From the NCBI GenBank assembly GCA_031179905.1, contig JAPSHL010000007.1, forward strand, positions 1-40,121: a stretch of DNA of 40,121 bases. The letters are read 5' to 3'. Positions 17,426 through 22,901 of this stretch are shown here, in pieces. Positions within the stretch are counted from its first letter, which is position 1. Each line of letters begins with the position of its first letter. Below the pieces are notes generated by a model. The model had not been told where the DNA came from. It searched no databases and saw nothing but the letters and a program-made list of their open reading frames with translations. Position numbers and translations under genes: made by a program. The stretch is from Bacillus sp. (in: firmicutes). Lineage in GTDB: Bacteria; Bacillota; Bacilli; Bacillales; Cytobacillaceae.

Positions 17426-17448
17426 ATATGAAACGGGTACCAGGTCAA
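17426..17448 (-). promoter_or_regulatory. Promoter-operator of the LacI gene (copy 1)
   Basis: On the minus strand TTGACCTGGTA then CCCGTTTCATAT. The first six bases are a -35 box; TAATAT follows at a 16-nt spacer (a TATAAT also fits at 19 nt). It shares 16 invariant positions of 23 with two other promoters in this locus. A repressor bound here would cover the -35 and spacer. Confidence 0.7.
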
Positions 17449-17454
17449 TTCACT

Positions 17455-17479
17455 AAAAAAGGACCTCTACAGGTCCTTT
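17455..17479 (-). terminator. Terminator of the microprotein gene
   Basis: AAAGGACCT-CTAC-AGGTCCTTT is a perfect 9-bp stem. On the minus strand it is followed by T6 and separates the microprotein gene from the LacI promoter. Confidence 0.85.
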
Positions 17480-17495
17480 GCCCAAAAAATGTCCT

Positions 17496-17642
17496 TTATC
17501 TATCTTTAGGTTTTGTGGATGAATCAATGAAATAGTCATCAAATGTTTTTATTGGTGTAATATCGGTTGTTTCTCCTGATGTTTTTATACAAGCATATGT
17601 GCCACAAAGAATTATTAAGCAAAGTAAGATGAGTGCCAGCAT
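17496..17642 (-). CDS. 48-residue membrane microprotein in the LacI locus
   Basis: A short gene with every expression signal in place: a TTGACC promoter-operator (17683-17705), GTGAGGAG seven bases before the ATG at 17642, 48 codons, TAA, then a strong terminator. The product is a single N-terminal membrane helix (MLALILLCLIILCGTYACI, three Cys) followed by a polar tail KTSGETTDITPIKTFDDYFI then DSSTKPKDR. The Cys at position 8 or 13 does not form a convincing lipobox. The tail is probably outside or lining the membrane surface. Its operator matches those of the LacI gene and the 116-residue gene, so all three are likely co-regulated. No family is recognised; possible roles are a membrane-protein modulator or a small signalling protein. 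Confidence 0.75.
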   Translation of the reverse strand: MLALILLCLIILCGTYACIKTSGETTDITPIKTFDDYFIDSSTKPKDR

Positions 17643-17682
17643 AAGTTCTCCTCACTTTCTCTTCATTTGCTTAAATAGTAAG

Positions 17683-17705
17683 TTATGAAACGCTTCCCAG
17701 GTCAA
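17683..17705 (-). promoter_or_regulatory. Promoter-operator of the microprotein gene (copy 2)
   Basis: On the minus strand TTGACCTGGGA then AGCGTTTCATAA. TTGACC acts as -35, with TACTAT about 19 nt downstream (TTACTA at 18). Same 23-bp element as copies 1 and 3. Confidence 0.7.
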
Positions 17706-17730
17706 TATTTTTTTATATTTAGACATAACC

Positions 17731-17759
17731 TTGACTTGAAATGCGTTCCATACTTTAAC
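17731..17759 (+). promoter_or_regulatory. Promoter-operator of the 116-residue gene (copy 3)
   Basis: TTGACTTGAAA then TGCGTTCCATAC at 17731-17753, with TTTAAC at a 17-nt spacer as a modest -10. Aligns without gaps to the minus-strand elements at 17426 and 17683. Copies 2 and 3 stand 25 nt apart in divergent orientation, so one bound repressor array could close both. Confidence 0.65.
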
Positions 17760-17811
17760 TTTATTAAAGAGCTTATAGCAATGAAAAAAATTAATCAAAG
17801 GAAGGGTTTGT

Positions 17812-18162
17812 ATGGAGAACTTAAACGGCAAAGTTTTTTTATCAGTACCTCATGAAAACACTTTTGATTTTTTTAATGACTGTATTTTTCACTATACTCA
17901 AGATCAGATAATAGTGACCGCTACCTTTTACAGTAAAAGTATTTGTTATGGAGAGCTTGTAGGAATGGCAAACAAAACTGGCATTCTCCATGTGATTTTC
18001 AACCTCTTTTGTACAGATTCCACCTTTCACAGTGGCATTTGTGATTTTCATGAACGCAGGTTTGCTGATTGTTATATATTATGCGGAAAGGTTACTCTTG
18101 CTGGAGAGAATGAAATCACGAAGGAAATTGTACTACAGGAAATAAGCACTACTTCAAAATGA
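17812..18162 (+). CDS. 116-residue protein of the small 'N-acetylglutamate synthase-like' family
   Basis: ATG at 17812 with GGAAGG upstream. The layout resembles a roughly 110-residue Firmicutes family often mislabelled N-acetylglutamate synthase: LNGKVFLSVPHEN opening, FHYTQDQIIVTATFYSKS, GELVGMANKTGILHVIF, STFHSGICDFHERRFADCYI, and EIVLQEI at the end (family: LNGKxFxS, FHYxQ, GxLIG, GKCxS, SIVEEI). The usual middle YRYQH-type motif has diverged, and the protein has five Cys. Probably an all-beta lipocalin-like fold; no GNAT acetyltransferase motif is visible. Its promoter carries the same operator as the LacI gene. Confidence 0.65.
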   Translation: MENLNGKVFLSVPHENTFDFFNDCIFHYTQDQIIVTATFYSKSICYGELVGMANKTGILHVIFNLFCTDSTFHSGICDFHERRFADCYILCGKVTLAGENEITKEIVLQEISTTSK

Positions 18163-18209
18163 AAACATTTGATTATTCATATAAGCAATTATTCCTATTT
18201 TCCCCGTTA

Positions 18210-18262
18210 TTAACAATAATTTACACAGTCTTTACAATCTATTAACTAAGCTGCTTTATACT
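18210..18262 (+). promoter_or_regulatory. Pho box and promoter of the alkaline phosphatase gene
   Basis: Four TT(A/T)ACA-like repeats with 10-11-bp period: TTAACA (18210), TTACAC (18221), TTACAA (18232) and TTAACT (18242). This is the PhoP-binding pattern of B. subtilis Pho-regulon promoters. TATACT at 18257-18262 is a suitable -10; PhoP would replace the missing -35. Confidence 0.85.
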
Positions 18263-18376
18263 CATAAGCAATTGATTATATTCTATCTAGGGGTGATTAC
18301 ATAGTTTAATAGATTAACGAAACTCACTTCATCCAAAACAAACTACGTTTATAGTATGGAAAGGGGAAATATTAAC

Positions 18377-20011
18377 ATGAAGATAAATAAAAAGGTCATC
18401 GGAATCACTCTAGCAAGCTCGTTAGCACTTGGCACGCTTGCCTACACATCAGCAAATGAGAAAGTAGAAGCAAAAAAAGAATCACAACAAGCAAAAAATG
18501 TCATTGTGCTTGTAAAGGATGGAGTTAGCTCTACTACTACTACCCTTTCTAGATGGTATAAAGGTGAGCCTCTTGCAATGGACGAAATTCTGTCTGGTGG
18601 TGTCCGGACATATTCCGCTGAATCGGCTGTCACAGACTCTGCTCCTGCGGGAACTGCGATGGCAACTGGCAATAAGTCGAATGACAAGTTTGTTGGGGTT
18701 CTGCCAGAAAAGGTTGCGTCACCTGGTGTAGATTCTTCCCTTGCCGATAACCCGTTTAAGCCGGTGGCGAACGTATTGGAAGGAGCTAAGCTTGAAGGTA
18801 AAGCAACAGGGATTATCTCAACATCAGAAATCCAGCATGCGACGCCAGCTGCATTCTCTTCCCATGCAACACACCGGACGGATTATGACAATATTGCTGA
18901 GCAGCAAGTTTATCAAAACATGGATGTTGTATTAGGCGGCGGTAAGACTTCTTTAGAAGCAAAGAACCGTAAGGACGGCGAAAATTTAGTTGATGTAATT
19001 GAGGACAATGGCTATGATATGGTTGAAACTCGTGACGAACTATTAAATTCTAAATCAAAAAAATTGTGGGGAACATTCGCGCCCGCAGCATTAGCTTATG
19101 ATATGGACCGCCCGCAAACAAACCCTGAAGAGCCGACTCTTGCTGAGATGACGAAAAAAGGTATTTCAACACTTTCTAAAGACAAGGATGGATTCTTCCT
19201 GTTTGTTGAAGGAAGCAAGCCTGACTGGGCAGCTCATGCCAATGACCCAATTGGCATGATCAGTGATACACTTGCTTTTGACGAAGCAGTAAAAGAAGCG
19301 GTTGCTTTTGCTAAAAGGGATAAAAATACGTTAGTAATTGCTGTATCTGATCATGGCAACAGCGGAATATCAATCGGGAACCAAAATACTAACTCTTCTT
19401 ATCCTTCTACTCCAGTTTCAGCTTATGTTGACCCATTGAAAAAAGCTGAAATGACTTTAGAAGGTGCATTAAAGCAGCTGAATAAAGATAAATCAAATGT
19501 TTTAGAAGTTGCTGCATTGTACGGTATTGACAATCCAACTGCAGAAGAAACTAAAGCATTGAATTCATCTGCTGACTTAAGCAAAACGCTTGTTCAGCTT
19601 CTTGCAAAAAGAGCTAATCTTGGCTTCACAACAGGCGGCCATACAGGTGAGGATTTATTCATGTATTCTTACGGACCAGGAAAACCAACTGGTTTAATTG
19701 AAAACACAGATGTCGCTAAGTCTGCAGCAAAAGCATTAGGATTCAATTTAGGTGAGCTGGACAAAGAGGTGTTCGTGGAAGCAGAATCTGCCTTCAAAAA
19801 AATTGGCGCAAAAATCAGCATCGACTCAGCTGACAAAAACAACCCTGTACTAGTCGTCACAAAGGGGAAAACAACTGCGGAAATTCCAGTAAATAAAAAT
19901 ATCGTCACAATTAAAGGTAAAGATAAAGCACTTAAAACAGTAACAGTTCAAAGCAACGGTAAATTCTATGTTTCACAAGAAGCGGTGAATATCGTTAAAA
20001 AAGGTAAATAA
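18377..20011 (+). CDS. Secreted alkaline phosphatase
   Basis: Hydrolyses phosphomonoesters outside the cell to supply phosphate. 544 residues from the ATG at 18377 (AAAGGGG ten bases upstream). Signal peptide MKINKKVIGITLASSLALGT, cleavage probably after VEA (about 34). Catalytic Ser88 lies in VTDSAPAGTAMATG. Metal-binding positions are seen in LVKDGVS, HATPAAFSSHATHR, FVEGSKPDWAAHAND, AVSDHGN and TTGGHTGED. The metal-site region reads KPDWAAHAND where most Bacillus enzymes have a RIDHAGHAND-like sequence, a mild departure. The last 90 residues (VLVVTKGKTTAEIPVNKN and FYVSQEAVNIVKK) look like a copper-amine-oxidase-N-type stalk domain. A Pho box precedes it, so phosphate starvation control is likely. 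Confidence 0.93.
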   Translation: MKINKKVIGITLASSLALGTLAYTSANEKVEAKKESQQAKNVIVLVKDGVSSTTTTLSRWYKGEPLAMDEILSGGVRTYSAESAVTDSAPAGTAMATGNKSNDKFVGVLPEKVASPGVDSSLADNPFKPVANVLEGAKLEGKATGIISTSEIQHATPAAFSSHATHRTDYDNIAEQQVYQNMDVVLGGGKTSLEAKNRKDGENLVDVIEDNGYDMVETRDELLNSKSKKLWGTFAPAALAYDMDRPQTNPEEPTLAEMTKKGISTLSKDKDGFFLFVEGSKPDWAAHANDPIGMISDTLAFDEAVKEAVAFAKRDKNTLVIAVSDHGNSGISIGNQNTNSSYPSTPVSAYVDPLKKAEMTLEGALKQLNKDKSNVLEVAALYGIDNPTAEETKALNSSADLSKTLVQLLAKRANLGFTTGGHTGEDLFMYSYGPGKPTGLIENTDVAKSAAKALGFNLGELDKEVFVEAESAFKKIGAKISIDSADKNNPVLVVTKGKTTAEIPVNKNIVTIKGKDKALKTVTVQSNGKFYVSQEAVNIVKKGK

Positions 20012-20024
20012 GCTGTTCCTTTGA

Positions 20025-20053
20025 AAGGCTCCCGTATTCCGGGAGCTTTTTTA
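20025..20053 (+). terminator. Rho-independent terminator
   Basis: GGCTCCCG pairs with CGGGAGCT (one G-U extension) then TTTTTT, 14 nt after the phosphatase stop. Confidence 0.9.
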
Positions 20054-20101
20054 TTGCAAACTTGATGAGGAGATCATAATTTAATTCATCAGCTTAGCTT
20101 A

Positions 20102-20629
20102 TTAAGATGTGTTTTGCTCATCTCCTCTAGCCATTTCAATAATCTTTTTAATAAACGGTCCCTTTCGCTCTGTATAAGCATGTCGGTCAAATTTATGTAT
20201 TTGTGCCAGTTCTTCTTTAAGCGAAGCATATTCTCTTAGCGCTTCAGGATATAATCGGAGATAATTGCGAAAAAGTAATTTCTCTCGCCATTCTGTGCTA
20301 TCATATTCGCAAATATGTAAATGACATATTCCTTGGCCCCATAGTCCTTTTCTAAAAAATCTTCTGTCTGTAAACTCTGGTTTATGCACAAATTCGTAAT
20401 CTATTTCCATTAAGGATGGTATCCATGCGTCTACGAGCTCAAGATTATGGACACCTGCCATGATATCGATGATAGGCTTGGCTGCTAACCCTTTTATAGA
20501 GGTACTTCCAATATGTTCAACCTCAATAAGGCTATCACCTAACGCTTCACTGATACTTTTTTTCTCCCACTCAAATCGATGTTCCCAATCCGGATTATAA
20601 GGTTGCAGCTCAACAACTGATATTGTCAT
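20102..20629 (-). CDS. GrpB/UPF0157-family nucleotidyltransferase-like protein
   Basis: 175 residues. Family signature VEHIGSTSIKGLAAKPIIDI (about residues 37-56), WEHRFEWEKKSISEALGDSL near the N-terminus and CHLHICEYDSTEWREKLLFR with NYLR further on. GrpB proteins have a nucleotidyltransferase-like fold and are often fused to or mistaken for dephospho-CoA kinase; their substrates are unclear. ATG at 20629 behind AGGGGCGAAAGTA. Its start overlaps the end of the broken TmrB-like gene by 20 nt, so the two probably once formed one transcript. Confidence 0.9.
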   Translation of the reverse strand: MTISVVELQPYNPDWEHRFEWEKKSISEALGDSLIEVEHIGSTSIKGLAAKPIIDIMAGVHNLELVDAWIPSLMEIDYEFVHKPEFTDRRFFRKGLWGQGICHLHICEYDSTEWREKLLFRNYLRLYPEALREYASLKEELAQIHKFDRHAYTERKGPFIKKIIEMARGDEQNTS

Positions 20630-21091
20630 TACTTTCGCCCCTAACTCTATCTCGTAATCTTAACTTTATATTACTCCATGTTTTCCTTACTATGCTGCAC
20701 TTGGCGGATAGCAGCTGAACATCAGACAGTGTCGCGATTGTTTTCGCAGCTGCTGCAATCGTTAAATCATCTGTATTAATACGATTTTCAAATACACTAT
20801 TAGAAAGACCTTCCATACAGCGGTCAATTTGGTTTTTTGAGCAGGAGTTTTTTCTTTCGCCCCTCTTTAAATTCCTTACCTTATCCATATAGGATAATAC
20901 AGACTGATTAATGGTACGCCACATCGGCAAGTCTTGAAAGTCTGCGGTTAAAGTTGATGCAGGTAAATTCTCTCTCAAAAAGTAACCGACATTTTCTGGA
21001 TCATAAAGAAAAAAGTCTGGTATTCTTCTATGTAACTCGTGAGCAGTTTGTGTTTTTCCAGCTCCAATGCTCCGTTTATCCAAATAATCAC
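20610..21091 (-). pseudogene. TmrB-like P-loop ATPase gene, frameshifted and internally deleted
   Basis: The natural start is probably the GTG at 21091: VIIWINGA is followed by a one-base loss within GCATT(T)GGAGCTGG near 21067, after which the frame resumes as GAGKTQTAHELHRRIPDFFL. The family normally reads WINGAFGxGKT, so the break lies in the Walker A motif itself. Later segments fit the family: YDPENVGYFLREN, DFQDLPMWR, then RGERKNS and IDRCMEGLSNSVFENRI. Between YMDK and RNLKRGER about 40-50 residues of the family's central part are missing. The product cannot bind ATP properly and is presumed non-functional. TmrB homologues give tunicamycin resistance; that role is only possible here. 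Confidence 0.8.
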
Positions 21092-21132
21092 CCTGCCACC
21101 CTACCTCTATTTTAGTAGATAAATAGTTAGTT

Positions 21133-21160
21133 AAAGCTGCTGTTGTTTATCAGCAGCTTT
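21133..21160. other. Hairpin between the TmrB-like and MFS genes
   Basis: AAAGCTGCTG and CAGCAGCTTT form a 10-bp stem but neither side has a long T run, so it may be a weak terminator or a processing site. Confidence 0.4.
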
Positions 21161-21229
21161 GGGATTCTCATTAGATTATACCTAAAATTACAATAGTGGT
21201 AAATATTTACTTTTCGTCTGCTTTTCACA

Positions 21230-21262
21230 TAAAAAAGGCGAAGATAAAATCTCCGCCCTTCT
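21230..21262 (-). terminator. Terminator of the MFS efflux gene
   Basis: On the minus strand AAGGGCGGAGAT-TTT-ATCTTCGCCTT with one bulge, then six T, just after the stop codon at 21265. Confidence 0.75.
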
Positions 21263-21264
21263 CA

Positions 21265-22509
21265 TTATGATTCCGTAACAACAGGCTGCCCCGCTTCATT
21301 TAAGGCTCTGTTGCGGCTTAGGAATATTGTAAGAATTAAGATGAAAAATCCCGTTCCTAACAGCAGCCATTCGATGGCAATAATATCTGCCAGTGGTCCA
21401 AATATAAGCATGCCGATTGGCATCATAGATGTAGAAATCATCCCCATTACACCAAACACCCTGCCTAAATACTCCTCGGAAATCTTTTCTTGTAGCAATA
21501 CTGTTGTAGGTGTGTTAAAGATTGGCATTGCTGTACCAAATAAGCCCATGAAAATTAAATACAGCCAAAATGTCGGGGCAATACCGAGTGCCAATGTACA
21601 TGCTCCCATTATGACACTTGCGAGCGTCATCGTATTGATTTTATTATGAAAACCGCCCCACGAGGCAATTATTCCACCGCCAGCGATCATGCCGATCGAA
21701 AAGGCAAGTTCTATTGCCGTCAGTTGCCAGACATCACCGCCAAAGCTCCGCGTCACTTGAAGTGGTGTAAGAAATGCCGCAGGTGCCATTAACACAAAGA
21801 AAATCGCAAAGAATATAAAGAATGATTTGAGAAAACTATGGTTATTTATATACTTTAATCCTTCTTTAAAATCAGCAAAGTAACTTGTTGTTTGCTTTTC
21901 TGCTGCCTTTTTATGCACAGAGATTTTCACAAGTGTCAGCATCGTGAAAATCGCAATTGCTGCTGTAATGACATCAATGAAAAAAATAACCTCGATTGCA
22001 GTATTAGCTAACAGTGCGGCACTGACCATCGGCGATATGAACATGATAATGGCTTGAATGCTGCCATTAGCTCCATTAACTTTTGTCAGCTTTTCCTTCG
22101 GGACAACTTGAGGCAAAATTGCTGCAACAGAAGGCGTTTGAACTCCTGTGCCAAATGCACGTATCGCTGCCATTACAAAGAGCAGCCATATCGAATCAAA
22201 TCCCATTAAAAAGAGAATAGCGAGGATTAAAGTCGAAAATGCGATTAGTCCGTCTGACAGCATGATCAGCATCTTCCGGTTATACCGGTCTGCCCATACT
22301 CCCGCAATAGGAGAAAGAATGAAGGTTGGTATGAAGCCGCAAATTATATAAAGCGTCATCATCAAACCAGATTCTGTCGTTAATGTGATGTGCCACATAA
22401 TCGCATATTGTACAAGCGACGAACCGAAAAGCGAAATCGTCTGACTGCTTAAGAATAGAATAATATTTCTTAGCCAAGACTCTTGGTGTTGATCATTAAT
22501 TTTATTCAT
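21265..22509 (-). CDS. MFS drug efflux transporter (macrolide-efflux-like branch)
   Basis: 414 residues with about 12 membrane segments. Motif A between helices 2 and 3 reads GVWADRYNRKMLIMLSDG. The N-terminal pattern (SLFGSSLVQYAIMWHITLTT, LMMTLYIICGFIPTFILSP) and GTGVQTPSVAAILPQVVP are typical of the MFS_3/Mef-type branch, which exports macrolides and other drugs using the proton gradient. ATG at 22509 behind GAGAGTGA. The gene has a roughly 280-nt leader with a stalling-type leader peptide and an attenuator (22602-22776), which points to induction by a ribosome-targeting antibiotic such as a macrolide. Drug range is not readable from sequence. Confidence 0.88.
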   Translation of the reverse strand: MNKINDQHQESWLRNIILFLSSQTISLFGSSLVQYAIMWHITLTTESGLMMTLYIICGFIPTFILSPIAGVWADRYNRKMLIMLSDGLIAFSTLILAILFLMGFDSIWLLFVMAAIRAFGTGVQTPSVAAILPQVVPKEKLTKVNGANGSIQAIIMFISPMVSAALLANTAIEVIFFIDVITAAIAIFTMLTLVKISVHKKAAEKQTTSYFADFKEGLKYINNHSFLKSFFIFFAIFFVLMAPAAFLTPLQVTRSFGGDVWQLTAIELAFSIGMIAGGGIIASWGGFHNKINTMTLASVIMGACTLALGIAPTFWLYLIFMGLFGTAMPIFNTPTTVLLQEKISEEYLGRVFGVMGMISTSMMPIGMLIFGPLADIIAIEWLLLGTGFFILILTIFLSRNRALNEAGQPVVTES

Positions 22510-22601
22510 TTTTTATCACTCTCTTCTGCTTTTTTTATATGCTTCACCTTCATTTACTAAAATTCGTTATGTTTCATAAAAATTGGTTTAAAGACAAACG
22601 A

Positions 22602-22628
22602 AAAAGAGGACAGAATTCCCCCTCTTTT
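22602..22628 (-). terminator. Attenuator terminator in the MFS leader
   Basis: On the minus strand AAAAGAGG (right side of the window stem) pairs with CCTCTTTT, followed by TCG after five T in total. It lies inside the 5' leader, about 110 nt after the leader peptide and before the MFS gene, so it can stop transcription in the uninduced state. Confidence 0.7.
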
Positions 22629-22644
22629 AAAAAACAACCGTTAA

Positions 22645-22696
22645 ATAAGGTTTTCTTAAAAATAGACAGACCTATCCCATAACAATAAATATAGGT
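22645..22696 (-). promoter_or_regulatory. Alternative RNA hairpins of the MFS attenuator
   Basis: On the minus strand ACCTAT (22691-22696) can pair with ATAGGT (22670-22675). The same ATAGGT can instead pair with a downstream ACCTTAT (about 22645-22651), giving two competing folds upstream of the terminator. Ribosome stalling on the leader peptide could choose between them. Confidence 0.45.
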
Positions 22697-22736
22697 TTTA
22701 GCATTCAAACGTATTCTATTAACGAATGAACTTCCA

Positions 22737-22763
22737 TTATCTTAATCGCATGGATGCTGTCAA
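22737..22763 (-). CDS. Antibiotic-sensing leader peptide MTASMRLR
   Basis: Eight codons plus stop: TTG start at 22763 with GGAGGT 7 nt upstream, reading M(TTG)-T-A-S-M-R-L-R, then TAA. It is nearly the same as the start of the ErmD/ErmK leader peptide (MTHSMRLR), on which ribosomes stall in the presence of macrolides because of the R-L-R ('+x+') motif. It stands between the promoter (22797-22825) and the attenuator of the MFS gene. It was too short for gene callers and was found by reading the leader. Codon-by-codon check confirms the frame. Confidence 0.82.
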   Translation of the reverse strand: MTASMRLR

Positions 22764-22796
22764 AAGAAAAACCTCCATTTCTTATGTAGTTATATA

Positions 22797-22825
22797 ATCA
22801 TAACAAATGCAACATACCTATTCAA
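22797..22825 (-). promoter_or_regulatory. Promoter of the MFS efflux transcript
   Basis: TTGAAT (22820-22825) and TATGAT (22797-22802), 17-nt spacer, on the minus strand. Transcription should begin near 22790, about 27 nt before the leader peptide. Confidence 0.75.
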
Positions 22826-22851
22826 GCGCTTCCAACGTACCTTGAAAATTA

Positions 22852-22887
22852 AAATGGGGGGACTAACCATTTTATGTTAGTCCCCTT
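22852..22887 (-). terminator. Terminator of the glycan operon
   Basis: GGGGACTAAC (22858-22867) pairs with GTTAGTCCCC (22876-22885); on the minus strand CCATTTTAATTTT follows. It closes the GH85-GH38-GH3 transcript. Confidence 0.85.
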
Positions 22888-22901
22888 CAAGTTTTGCCGC
22901 A

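Noticed and set aside
17426-17753. The three LacI-locus elements as CcpA cre sites
   Set aside because: On the best alignment each matches only 11-12 of 14 cre positions and lacks the central CG; the shared parts extend beyond the cre length.
22815-22835. GAAGCGCTTG palindrome near the MFS promoter as a cre or LacI operator
   Set aside because: Only 11 of 14 cre positions match, and the outer bases are not symmetric.
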